From Cymodocea nodosa (taxonomy: Eukaryota > Streptophyta > Magnoliopsida > Alismatales > Cymodoceaceae): a stretch of DNA of 64,000 nucleotides. Positions 11,701 to 22,951 of this stretch are shown in pieces. The notes under the pieces are model-generated. The model did no database searches. It saw only the letters and a program-made list of their open reading frames with translations, and had not been told where the DNA came from. How positions within the stretch are numbered: the stretch's first letter is position 1; every line of letters begins with the position of its first letter. Where the stretch lies: positions 19,525,001 through 19,589,000 of the forward strand of contig CM072336.1 in NCBI GenBank assembly GCA_036874045.1. The letters are read 5' to 3'. Both the position numbers and the translations under genes were made by a program.

Positions 11701-14700
11701 ATGTCTTTTCCTTTAATTTTTATGTCATCTTGACCTGACATTTCTTATGTTTTAATTTATTTAATTTTTGCAACATTGTAGCAACCTGCAAAACTTTCTG
11801 AAGGTTTTTAGCCCTTGATTATAGGGAAGGATGCTGAAACATGCTGGTGATCTACCAGCTGCTGCCGTCTTGGCAGATGAAGCAAGGTGTATGGATCTTG
11901 CAGATCGTTATTTAAATAGTAAGTGTGTGAAACGAATGCTTCAGGCTGATCAGGTATGTGCACTTTCCTTTTATTTTTCGGTTGTAAGTTAATGAGAAGT
12001 ATCTTACACTTCATCATTCTTCCCTGGTAAAGGTGGGGAAAGCTGAGAAAACTGCTGTATTGTTCACCAAGGATGGAGACCAACATAATAATCTGCATGA
12101 TATGCAATGCATGTGGTCTGTTTTTTGTACCATTGTTTTGCTTCTTATCTACATAAAAGATCAGTATAGTGGTTGATTTTAGCTAATCTATTATTTATTT
12201 TACACATGGAAGGTATGAACTGGCTTCTGGTGAAAGTTACTTTCGTCAGGGTGATCTTGGTCGGGCTTTGAAGAAATTCTTGGCAGTTGAAAAGCATTAT
12301 GCAGACATGAGTGAAGATCAGTTTGATTTCCACTCTTATTGTTTACGTAAAATGACATTGCGTGCTTATCTAGAGATGTTGAAATTTCAAGATAGACTTC
12401 ATTCCCACTCATACTTCCACAAAGCTGCAGCAGGGGCTATCAGGTTAATTTCTTCGTTTTTTAACATGTTCTCCATGGTTTCACTTGGTTTTTCTCACGT
12501 CATTGTGAAAACCTTTTTTAGCACTCACCTCACTTGGTTTTTGTTCTCACATCATTATGAAAACTTCTTTAGCACTCGGCCATAATAACCACCATAAAAA
12601 GTTGTTGGATGGTTCGGACAGAATTTTTTATTGAGTGGTGAAAGGATTTTTGATACAAGAGAAAACAAGTTAGTGCACATTATATCATTCTCTCATTCTG
12701 CAATTGCCTTGCTATTGCCTTGCTACTTTGAGCAGTCATAGTATGCTGTATGCTTTTGATTCCTTTATGATTTCTGTTTGCGGATCTTCATGAACTGAGA
12801 CTCTATTCATATCTCAATGAAAAAGATGGTCTCATTAGACACAGTAAATTTTCCACCTATTGGGCAGTGGTCAAAGTGAACCTCTTGTGCTATTTGCCAT
12901 GGAATTTATGTAGTGAAAAATTGAGCTGCATTTCTAGTTGGCAAACACAATCTTTTTTTTTTCATTTTTTGATGCAGATGCTATATAAAGCTGTTTGATT
13001 CTCCTAAAAAAACTGAAGCTGTAGATGAGGAAGAACTATCAAAATTGCCTCCTTCTCAAAAAAAGAAACTAAAGCAAAGGCAGAGAAAAAAAGAAGCTCG
13101 TGCCAAGAAAGTGAGCCAATAAAATTACAAATATCATAATTTCTTATTTTCTACATTATTCTTATCAAATAATGAAATTTTTTTACAGGAAGCTGAAGAG
13201 AAAATTGAGGAGGAATTAATTGGTGGTAGTGTATCAAAATCTGGTAAAAAGCAGCATGCAAAACCAGCTGATCCTGATCCTCATGGGGAGAAGCTATTAC
13301 AGGTCCACTTTGTCTTTGCTGAAGGAGCATTTTTTTACATTTATACTTTCACAATTTTAATGACAAAATATCTTTATGTCACCTCGTACTTGCAGGTTGA
13401 GAACCCACTGCTTGAAGCAACAAAATACTTAAAGTTGCTCCAGAAGAACTCATCCAAATTATTAGAAACCCATTTGCTTTCATTTGAACTAAACATGCGA
13501 AAGCAAAAGATTTTGCTTGCCTTTCAGGTAATGGCACTCATGTTTGTGATATTAACTTTTATTTTGAAATTTTGTGCTGCTATAGCATGCATCAGATGGA
13601 GTTGTTTAAAATATCATTTGGGTTGTTGCAGTATTTACTTTTCTGTGGTTGATTTCACCTGCAACGAACTTGAATTGAACAAACTAACATTTTTTAAGGC
13701 TGCATTTTGATTTGGTGATGATATCAGTGACTATAATTCTATCTGGCTTTTCATTGGCACCCAATTCTTCGGATTCTCTTTAGCACATATAACCTTTTTT
13801 TTTTAATTTCACATTGAGTTAATATGTTTCCAAGCACTATGGATGCTAGAGTTTGGCAAGCCTTGATCTGCCAGCATGCTTGGACTTTTGCATTCTTCTG
13901 CTTGGACTCTGTGGGATATCTAGTGTTTTTATATATAATTGCATGTGGGTAAACGGATATCCGTTTATCCAGGATTCATTCCCACCTATATATATTGTAT
14001 TCTTCTTCTCTAATGTAAATTAATTCATGAATTCTGCCTTAATCACATGGTACCAGAGTGCTATGAACTTTTGTCGATCCTCCACCACCCCTCCACTGCT
14101 GTCTCCCCACACTTCCATCACCTTTCATCTCCCTTTCTGTCTTGTGAAGCTTTGTCTACATGTTGCCACGCTCTTCATGTGCCTTGACACTTCCTTAACT
14201 GCTGCCTTCGCCCTCTGTTGAGGGTCATGCGGTTCCTGTGGCCCTCCTCTTGGGCCATCTTCTTCACTGTCTGTATGTGCCAGCCCTGAATACAGCATGT
14301 GGCCCCTTCTAGGGTCGTTTCTCTTGCTGCAACCCACTGTGAGGGTTATTCCCCAGTTCTTTGCCCCATGCAAGGTCATCTGCGCTATTCTCCTACACAA
14401 CTACTTGTCGCAACTGCATCTTCACTGGACAAACTCAACTGTCACTGTTCCCCACCTGCTCTTCTTTGTGGGGCGTTGTTTTTCACTGGTTGCTACCAAA
14501 ATACTCCAGATAGGTCTGCAACTACTCAATCATGGCTGGAAAAGAGTTGGTTGTCACCATTGTTGATAGACAATCTTGCTCAACTTCTAGGACCATTGTT
14601 GATGGACAATCTTGCTCAACTTCTAGGGAAGGCACCATCCAAGCCTCCTCTAACGTTCAGCCATACAAAGTTAATGTACTTGATTTTCTAGTTAATATTC

Positions 14701-17700
14701 TATCCATTAATGTCACTACTATTCAACTTTCCCCTTCCGTAACTTATTACCTCTTTCATTGTACTTTTTAGGATTTACTAATAAGGAAGAGAATTGGTTT
14801 GGACCAAAGTGAAATAATGGTGTGTATTTCATGGTTCGTGATGAACTACCATGTGAGTTGGTTACCTTGGTAACTACTGCAAACTCCTCTATCATGTGGC
14901 ATTATCAGCTTAGACATCTATCACATTAAAAGCTTCAATAAGTTATTCCTTTGGTTTTCATTTCTTCATTTGAAGGAGTCTTGTCAGTTGGTTGTCTTCA
15001 GCCCATGTCTTCTAAAAGTATTTTTGACTTGTTTATTGTGATGTATGAGGTTCTAGTTGTATTACTTTTGTGTCTAGTTATTGTTACATCTTTTTATTGA
15101 TGATTACTCTAGAGTGTATTGGATCTATTTGCATAAAGATCATCAACATGTAATGGATGTTATCAATTTTTTTGTTGAAGTCAAGAATCAATTCTCTATT
15201 ACTCTGAAATGTTTGCTTGTAGACAATACTCTTGAATTTTTGAAGAATGATTTTCAAACTTTTTGGCATGTCTCTTGGTGTTATGTATCAAATCACTTGT
15301 CTGCACACTTTCCAACAAAATAGGGTTGTGTGAAAGCACTATCATATCTTGAATGTTGCTCATGATATTGATTCAAATGAAGGTGCTCAATTTCTTCTAG
15401 TCTGATGTTGTCCTCATCATTTCCTATCTAATTAATCATGTCTTCAACTCCTTTTAGAGGTGACATTCCTCTTCATTGCCTTTTGCTTAATAATGAGTTC
15501 TCTTCGTCCAAGAGTATTTGATTGTGTGGCCTTTGCTCATTATTTGTCTCCAAGACTAGACAAATTATCTCCTTGTTCAATTAAGTGTATTTTTATTAGG
15601 TATTCTCATACTCAAGTAGTATCATTGTTTTCACCCACCTACACAAAAATATTTTATGTTGGCAGATGTTACCTTTTTTGAGTCACAATCTTAGTAGATT
15701 ACCACTAAAGTTAATCTTACAGTTATTACGTCAAACATTACATATGCTATTGGTCTACTTAGTCAATTCATACATGAACCAAGAAAGGTGCATTGGATAG
15801 GTTCACAGCATTTATTTACCAACATTAAAAACACACCATGGGAAGGATTAGTATATGAGAAGTATGGTCATTTGATGATTGAAACATATTCAGACTTAGG
15901 CTATGTTGGTGACAAATGAGACGTGAAATCTACCTTAGGTTTTTGTTCTTGCTTTGGTAGAAATCTAGATGCCTAGCAAAGCAAAAAATAGAATGTGATT
16001 TCTAGATTCAACGTTGAAGCTGAGCATAAATTTGACTCAAACAGTATGTTAGATGATGTGGCTAAAATCACGACTTGGTGAACTTGGTGTAGCTATTCAA
16101 ACACCTATGTCCATGCATTGTGACAACCAAGCTATCTAAAATCACTACTTGGTGAACTTGGTGTGGCTGCTCAAACACCTATGCCCATGCATTGTAACAA
16201 CCAAGTTGTCAAGTTCATAATAAATAATCTAACCTCTATAAATATATCAAGCATATCGAAATTGATTGTCATTACATTCATAATATGGTGATGAAATGTT
16301 AGATTTCTACACCATACACGCATTCAATGGCACAATTTGTTGATATTTTTACTAAGGGATTAAGTGTTGGTACTTTTGAATCTCTACGTAACAAGTGAGT
16401 ATTATAAATATTTATGCACCAACTTAAGGGGAGTATGGGAGATATCTAGTGTTTTTATATATATTTCTATATGTGGGTAAATGGATGTGCCCTATATATG
16501 TGGAGAAATCCAAGATCCTCTCTCACCTATATATATTGTATTCTTCTTCTCTAATGTAAAATTAGTCCATGATTTCTGCCCTAATCACAGACTTTGGACT
16601 AGCTTTTTTTAAACTTCTAGTCCAGCTGGGTTATTGGTGATCTAGTTGGACTAGCTTTGCTAATTACGTTATGTACAATTGTATCCTTCCAATCCCTGCA
16701 TTGATGGAAGCCTCATGCACTAGTTGTCTTTTTTATCTTATGAAATGCTTCTTCGAATCCATTGCGATTCATTGTTTTCCTATTAAACTGCTTTCTTATA
16801 TCTTTATCCAATGTGCATGATGTTGACTGTGTTTTGTTATTTTTTCTTTTTAATATGCTTTTGTTTCTTATAAGCTGCAACATGCTATTCTTTCTGTCTT
16901 TTCAGGCAGTCAAAAAGATGCTTGATCTTGATTCTAACAGCCCAGATAGCCATCGCTGTTTGGTAGGTGTTCTGTATTATCCATGCGGTCTCCGTACATC
17001 ATTTTCAAATCCAAATCGATTTTCAAATTTGTCTAAACTAGGCATCTTATTCTTCAATCTTTCTATATTAGCATTAAATTTTGAGAAAAATGTTGATGTT
17101 TGGCAACTATGTTTTGGACTGACAATATTTTCTTAATGCCTTGAAAGCCATCCCAGTTCATACTTGGATTTTTTTCCATTGGAACTACATCCTTTGAAAA
17201 TTAAAGATTTAAGGTATAAGAGACAAGAGTGCAATCCCTTAATTTACTTAAGCTTGGGCATCTAAGAACTCGTGGACTGTAAAAAAATTACAAATTTGAA
17301 ATATACAATGGTTTAAATATTTGTGTGGGTACTACAGCTACTAAAGTCTGTCTAAAAAGTCATGAAAGTCTATAATTTTTTCTGTAGTAAATTAGAATTT
17401 ATCACATCCCGTCCATTTTATGATCTATTGAATGAAATATCTGAGGTAATTGCGGCACAGGAATGATACCAGGTATTCAGTGTTCACAAGTCACAACATA
17501 GATTGTAAAATGTTGCATGCATTGATATAATTTTCAAGTTGGATATAAATTCTGTTATTCTGAGTTTTGCTAATTATATTTAGATTCTTCTGTTTTATTT
17601 GATCAATTTCTTCTCTTGTCCACCAAATTTTGTTTGATTGTGCCTATAGTTTTCATTTTTATTATTGCAGATTAGATTTTTCCATAAACTAAACAACTTC

Positions 17701-19949
17701 AAAGTCCCCACCAGTGACTCGGATAAACTTATTTGGAAAGTCATAGAAGCCGAACGTCTTAATTTAAGGTGTCATATTCTTCGTTTTCAGTGCTATTTTG
17801 CTTTACAGCAGACTAATGTTGTTTGTGTTCTTTTGCTTTCACAGTCAGTTGCATGAGAAGTCTCTCGTTGAAGCTAATCAGTCCTTTCTTGATAAGCATA
17901 GAGGTCTGTCTATTTATTTTTTACTGCATACAGATAAAATATCTTGAGTGGGTACTGATGTATTTTTCACTGCTTACTAGATTCGTTGATGCATAGAGCA
18001 GCAGTTGCTGAAATGACTTACGTTCTAGAAGCTGATAAGAAAATTGAAGCAGTGAAATTGATTGAAGATTCAACAAACCAAGCGTAAGACTTCTTAGTTA
18101 CAAATTGTGTTCCACTCATGAAGGATTTCAATTCTGAAATTCATTTTAAAGAGGTAAGTATCAAAAATTTTCTTTCCAATCAGAAATGGAGCTCTTGGAG
18201 GAGTATGGAAATGGAAACTTAAAGATTGTATTGCAGTACATGAGCTACTTAAAACAGTGTTTGATGATTCTGATGCTGCTTCGAGTAAGTGTTAATAATC
18301 ATGCCTTGTAACTTTGATTTAAAAGAATATATAGAAGCAAAAAAAGTAACCTATCGATCCTTCTTTCCGTATTAATCCTGTTGGGCATATTTTTTACCTT
18401 CTAATTAAGAATCTTGTAAGATTTAGTCACAATTAAGTTTTCATTAGTCTCCTTCAAAGTTCAACATGAATCAATTGACCCTTCTCAAGGTTTATTCAGG
18501 TTTTCTTTGCATATTAATCTTCTCTTCTGTGGATAGCTTTTTTCCCTCTTAAAAAATAGTTGTTAACAATAACAGCATATTTTCTCGTTTGTCCAAATAG
18601 GACTACTATTGTATCCACTCTGTTAGTGTGTGCTTTGGTTTAGTTAATGATTATGCTTTATCAACATTGTAGACAAGCAAATTAAACTTAAAAGATGAAA
18701 TCTAAAAGATAAGCTGTTTGAGGTAAAAGGAAAAGAAGATAGCATTTTAATGGTTAAACTTATAACAGGAGAGAGAGTAGCTGATATTATTAGCACACAT
18801 GCACCACTAGTAAGCTTAGAAGTTCTTAAATAAAAGAGTAGTCTTCTTAGTGACACCTTGAAATAGGGATGATTCTCACTTTGTACCTTACTTTAAAAGG
18901 GATCAATTTGGTACCTTCAATTATGAATTTGTCTCAAAAACTTTAGGAAGGCCAACATTGTTATGTTCTTGTTCGAAGTTTCTGTTTTACCCTTCACTAA
19001 CCTCCTCCCTTTTTCTTTAAAAGAGAAAAAAAAACTGCCTGCCCATTCTCTCCTACCTCTACTCACCATCGTGATGGTTATCAGCATGCTAGGCCAAGCT
19101 AGGTGAGGGTGAAAGGTTTGCCTTTGGCAAATCTTGAGGTGGTTGAACTCAATCAAGTGATCACTTTATATCACCTTGATGTAGTCCGCTTGCTTATTGA
19201 ACTTTGATGCTTTTAATGGTGTTTTTTACCTTTTGGTGTTGTCTTATTGATATGTTTTCTACGTCTTCTTTGTGTTTTGGTCCTTAACATCCATTTCTTC
19301 GTATTTTTATTCTTCTCCTTTATTGTTATATTATCTTTTTGTTGCTTAATTTTTGACTCTCTTTTCTTTTCCTTTTCACCTTCATCTCATTTTTTTTTTT
19401 ATAATTTTTTGTTGAAATACTTGAGTTTATGTCTAGTTCAAGAAATTTAGATTGAGTAGATTTAAAACTGAATGTATAAAATGTAAGTTCAACAAAAATA
19501 GGAATAATAATAAAAGTATATAGTTAATGGTCATGAGATTTATAAAAGCAAGACTTAGATTGGGTGAACCAAAAACTGGATATATAAAACATAGGTTCAA
19601 TAAAAATAAGAATAATGATAAAGGTATATATTTAGATGGTTATGAGGTCTATAACAAGACTTTTAAATACTTAAGATTTATAATAAGTAGCGTGCACGTT
19701 TTTCGTGGTTAGTTTTTCATAGTCTGATTCAATCTGCATCATTTCCGTACAGGATGGAAAGTTCGGTGCAGAGAATATTTCCCGTACTCGACACACTTTG
19801 GAAACCCACAGAATTCTGCAGTTGCACATTCAAATAACCATGTTATGTGTAATGCACCAGAAAATGGAGATGTAAAACACGGTGTTGGGAATGCGGAATC
19901 ACATACCTTTAATGGGAAGTTGGAGATATTTAAAGATCTTGAAATTTGA
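8706..19949 (+). CDS. NAA15: NatA auxiliary subunit NAA15 (5' exons missing)
   Basis: NAA15 anchors the catalytic subunit NAA10 to ribosomes. The NatA complex acetylates the N-termini of nascent proteins starting with Ser, Ala, Thr, Gly, Val or Cys. Twenty exons join in frame: 8706-8777, 8867-8982, 9640-9772, 10157-10234, 10774-10827, 10910-10980, 11058-11112, 11194-11289, 11825-11953, 12033-12115, 12213-12443, 12978-13110, 13189-13302, 13396-13527, 16906-16962, 17671-17768, 17845-17903, 17981-18083, 18184-18284, 19753-19949 (TGA). They give 703 residues. Family hallmarks are KISLLEECG-like start, GLYSENG, EPPSTLMW, KHAGDL, EARCMDLADRYLN, FTKDGDQHNNLHDMQCMWYE, FDFHSYCLRKMTLR, a Lys-rich KKKLKQRQRKKEARAKK segment, DPDPHGEKLLQ, and WKVRCREYFPYSTHFG near the end. 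TPR helical repeats make up most of the chain. The plant protein is about 900 residues, so about 200 N-terminal residues are absent. All junctions are GT-AG and no exon is broken, so I infer a live gene whose 5' end lies upstream. Confidence 0.93.
13910..14047 (+). repeat. 5' LTR of the Copia element
   Basis: Begins TGTGGGATATCTAGTG and ends CTTAATCACA. It shares the GATATCTAGTGTTTTTATAT and ATTGTATTCTTCTTCTCTAA blocks with the 3' copy at 16434-16589. The 3' copy is about 18 bases longer in the middle. The differences between the two copies indicate an old insertion. Confidence 0.85.
15060..15920 (+). pseudogene. Copia pol relic: integrase and RNase H pieces
   Basis: The frame at 15081-15323 contains LHLFIDDYSRVYWIYLHK, the integrase core sequence typical of Ty1/Copia ('DD-SR--W-Y'). 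The frame at 15460-15681 gives RVFDCVAFAHYLSP and SIKCIFIRYSHTQ, the integrase-RT linker typical of plant Copia. Around 15750-15920 an RNase H-like trace (ETYSDLGYVGDK, stop, DVKSTLGFCSC) follows. The YVDD reverse-transcriptase core is missing, and stops interrupt all frames. A 74-bp tandem duplication lies at about 16062-16210. Confidence 0.8.
16434..16589 (+). repeat. 3' LTR of the Copia element
   Basis: Starts TATGGGAGATATC (TG changed to TA compared with the 5' copy) and ends CCCTAATCACA. It follows the purine-rich tract at about 16424-16433. The pair of LTRs with TG...CA-type ends defines the element borders. Confidence 0.82.
19430..19700 (+). mobile_element. LINE reverse-transcriptase fragment in last NAA15 intron
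   Basis: Two overlapping partial copies of one segment. The second reads TGYIKHRFNKNKNNDKGIYL then YEVYNKTFKYLRFIIS, matching the segment that follows the FADD box in a common plant non-LTR retrotransposon family ('KTEYM-C-F...TFKYLGSII'). The same family recurs in the beta'-COP introns. The fragment is short, in the gene's sense direction, and non-functional. Confidence 0.75.
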
Positions 19950-20445
19950 GCACAGCTTTACCAGTGGCACATCCGTCACAAAAATAAAAGAGATATCGGT
20001 CGTTCTGCACAACCAACATCGATTTCTACCACAATCAAACAATTTTTTTGCAGCAAAAGAGTCGGCCGATCCATTTGAATGGTCGTGAAGGCTTTGGTCT
20101 TGGCATTAGTTTTCTTTATGCCCTCCCAAGGTATATATAGCCTAGATTTTGTCGCTCTTCTGGAAATGTTGTAGCTGCGGTGCTTAATTTATTCGTTTGG
20201 TTTATACCATTTGTATTTGTTATTTATCTGCTCGGCCGGTTCCTTGTACTTTAGGATTATTATTGTAGTGGGTAAGAACAACTCCTGATTTGAAAATATT
20301 TTTTTTCAGAAAATTCTATGGTATCCATGATCTCTCACAAAGAAATAATTCTCTTTTTGTATTTACAAGGTTTTTTAAATGTAAATCTTAATCAACTATG
20401 TAACTAAATTAATGATCAAGATTTATGGATTTTGGAATTTAACAA

Positions 20446-20535
20446 AAGCTACACATTTTTTATATATATATTTGTATGTGACAATTTTGCCAGAAATCCT
20501 TTGTTTTTCAACATTGCAGTTTATCGTGCAAATGT
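20446..20535 (+). repeat. 90-bp direct repeat, copy 1
   Basis: Nearly identical to 21698-21787. I count only two base differences over 90 positions (ATC/AGC in the CAGAAATCC block; GCAG/ACAG in the CATTGCAG block). The copies are 1252 bp apart, same orientation, and flanked by unrelated sequence. Confidence 0.85.
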
Positions 20536-21697
20536 TCTTGCAGAAAAATGATAGCAATGCCAATAATGATTTTTTGTGGAGACAGATGGACTTGTGAAAG
20601 CTCTAGGGGTACGTACTTGATTAGGGGTTTAATGGGATTCAAATTATGACGATTGGGATTTTGAAAAGTCTACTTTATATTTTTTTGGATCTTTAAATAG
20701 ATACAATCTTTATCATATTTATAAAAGTCCTTATATCCTTACAAGTAGATATTTAGTCATTAATGTCTTGGTAAAAGTATGAGGGATGTTATATATTATG
20801 AATTCTTTATTGTTAATTTAGTTTTGAGTTACGAAATTTCAACAGTAAAAAATGAGATTTAACACGAGGATGACATTATTTTTGAGCTAGGAAGGATCTC
20901 TAAGCAACCAAGGAACCAAAAGAAACGTGACTTTAGTGTTGAAATAGAAAATTTTCTGAGCGTCCTTATCATGCACAGAAGTACCTAGGCAAATCTGTAG
21001 AAATGAAACCACGTGAAGCTTTAAGCTTCAGAGAACTACAATGAGACAACTAGTGCTAGTAGCCTCAACAGTGAAGAAATAAAATCTCATGATGGCATCA
21101 CACCTCGAGAATTATGAAGGGCGTCACATCATCCACCTCTACAAGCAGCCAATGTTCAGCTATTTACATCTTTGACTATCCCATTCATTTGCATGTATAG
21201 ATGACAAAATCTTCATACGATGTTGGGGTCATTTGGAACCTGACACCATAGCAAATCACGTAATAAAGAGAGTCAAAATATATATAAGTGGGGGTTTAGT
21301 CTCTACTTATTTGATACGAAACTATTTTCAATTCTTTTCTCAAGTATTTGCAGGTGAATATATGTGAATCTTTTTTTATATTATATTATATTATATTCTA
21401 ATTCAAAATTAATTGAACACACATATGAGACTATTTCCAAAGCACATTAGCACAGGACAAGTAAAATTAAGAGAATCTCCGTGGTTCCATGAGGATGATG
21501 ACAGGTAAATATTTTACCGTGAGGGTTGAATCATTTGCTGGAGGTTAGGACAAGCATAAAATAAAAAACACCCTCGCGTGGGATGGTAGAGGGACGGCAG
21601 ATGGTGCAAAGTCATGGACGAGGAGAGTGAACGGATCAAATTGAGGGAAAAATGTGGAGCGGTGATAACGATGGGCGTGTTGGCGATGCTTATAAGT

Positions 21698-21787
21698 AAG
21701 CTACACATTTTTTATATATATATTTGTATGTGACAATTTTGCCAGAAAGCCTTTGTTTTTCAACATTACAGTTTATCGTGCAAATGT
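21698..21787 (+). repeat. 90-bp direct repeat, copy 2
   Basis: Second copy of the repeat at 20446-20535, starting AAGCTACACATTTTTTAT and ending TATCGTGCAAATGT. It lies about 260 bp upstream of the likely 5' leader of the RING ligase gene, so it could fall in that gene's promoter. Confidence 0.85.
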
Positions 21788-22049
21788 CTAAAAAAGATTC
21801 TGAGTACACAAACCTCACCTTTAAGTTTAAAATTGTCAAATGAGAGGAAGTCGATTAAATTGAAATCTGGGTTTAATTAATCTAATGACGATGATTTTAA
21901 TAATTATAATAATAACGAGAATACGTGAATGCCAAGTCCATCGGCAGGGCGAGAACGGCTTTGACTTTTTATCACCACACGGAGACGAATGTCGATCGAT
22001 CATCTTCGTCCTCCGCCGTCGAAGTCGGCCTTGTGGAAGATCTCGTCCG

Positions 22050-22951
22050 TCCATCGGAGAGACGGAGATCCGAACAAACGTAATTTCTGTGTTTATTCAG
22101 AGGCCTGGGAATATCGAAAATTCCGGTTGTCTCCCCACCCATTCCTCCCTCTATCTCTCTCTCCTCCCCCTTCTTCCTCTCACCTGACGATCGAATTCTT
22201 CCCGAATCCACTCGATCTCTGGCGCATATGCTCTCCTGGGTAAGCTCTATTTCCCACCTCTCCGCTGCAAGTTCCCTTCTTTCCGTGCGAATTTGGTCGT
22301 CCGGCTGTGGGATTCCAGCTCCAGCTGTGGGTCGATGCGTCTGTGGGCTGATGCTTCCTGCTAAAGGTGCTCCCTTTGGTTGGTTGGTTGGGTTCTTCCT
22401 TTGGGATGGTCGGATTTCCATGCTTCTATTTCTGTTCCGATGAAAACTTTAGATTCTCTGCTCCTTGCCTAGCTGTCCCACCAGATTTATGATTTCATCA
22501 GTACTGCGGTTATATTTCCCGTGTGGTTGGATTTGAAATGCGTATTGTTGTTTGTAGTGAGCAAAGAGTAGTGGGAGTTTTGACGGAGGAATTTCAATTT
22601 TATTGCTCGACCAAGCAACATTCTGCGTTGTTCCCTTTCTTTTTCTTTTTTTTTGGTTAATCGGGGCTATCTGTGCACTTGTGCTTGTGTGTTTGTTCTC
22701 AGCTGGTAACTTAGCATCCATGTATTTTCCTTGCAGGCGATGCTATTCCTGATAGAGGAAAGGGAAAATATTTCTGTTTGCAAGGTTTTCTATGGCGAAC
22801 ATCATCTTGTCATTCTTCTCAAATCTGGCTAGTTACCTAGATATTGAAGTGCGTTACTAGCGTTTCGTTTGCTACAAAGAGTGGCCAACATTTTTCTGTC
22901 TAGTGTTCGTCAAGGCATTCTCTATGCGTCTTGTTGGACAGCCTCCGTTTG
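22050..22951 (+). other. Spliced 5' leader of the RING ligase gene
   Basis: The sequence turns GC- and CT-rich at about 21940-22240, typical of a plant promoter-leader. A donor CCTGG|GTAAGC closes the first exon at 22239. An acceptor TTGCAG opens the second at 22737, which runs into the start codon at 22952. The transcription start is not visible. The overlapping open frames on both strands (21885-22443) have no family match and I treat them as by-products of the leader. Confidence 0.55.

Larger units (their letters stand above)
13910..16589 (+). mobile_element. Decayed Ty1/Copia LTR retrotransposon in NAA15 intron
   Basis: Sits in the 3.4-kb intron between NAA15 exons 13396-13527 and 16906-16962, same strand as the gene. 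It has two LTRs (13910-14047 and 16434-16589), a primer-binding site TGGTACCAGAG at 14048 (like the initiator-Met tRNA site TGGTATCAGAG), and a purine tract AAGGGGAG before the right LTR. Flanking 5-mers are GACTC (13905-13909) and GACTT (16590-16594), an eroded target duplication. At 2.7 kb it is much shorter than a full Copia (about 5 kb): integrase and RNase H remnants are present but most of the reverse transcriptase is gone. It is probably spliced out with the intron. Confidence 0.85.
19950..22050. other. Intergenic region between NAA15 and the RING ligase
   Basis: Holds the NAA15 3' UTR (probably ending before about 20300) and AT-rich sequence. No exon of a known gene is recognisable. 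A 90-bp direct repeat brackets 20446-21787. The minus-strand frame 21514-21708 and the frame 20412-20597 look like chance. Confidence 0.5.

Noticed and set aside
14027-14771. Several overlapping frames on both strands
   Set aside because: They lie just inside the Copia element after the primer site, where gag would be. None shows a gag zinc knuckle (C-x2-C-x4-H-x4-C); treated as decayed element sequence.
8706-19949. NAA15 as a pseudogene because of the missing 5' end
   Set aside because: All 20 exons are free of stops and frameshifts with canonical splice sites, which is unlikely for a dead copy.
21972-22443. Frames of 71-149 codons on both strands over the RING ligase leader
   Set aside because: GC-rich leader sequence opens frames by chance. 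No family motif, and they overlap one another on opposite strands.
22931-22951. TTG start upstream of the RING ligase ATG
   Set aside because: A plant nuclear gene normally starts at ATG; the ATG at 22952 is the first in frame.
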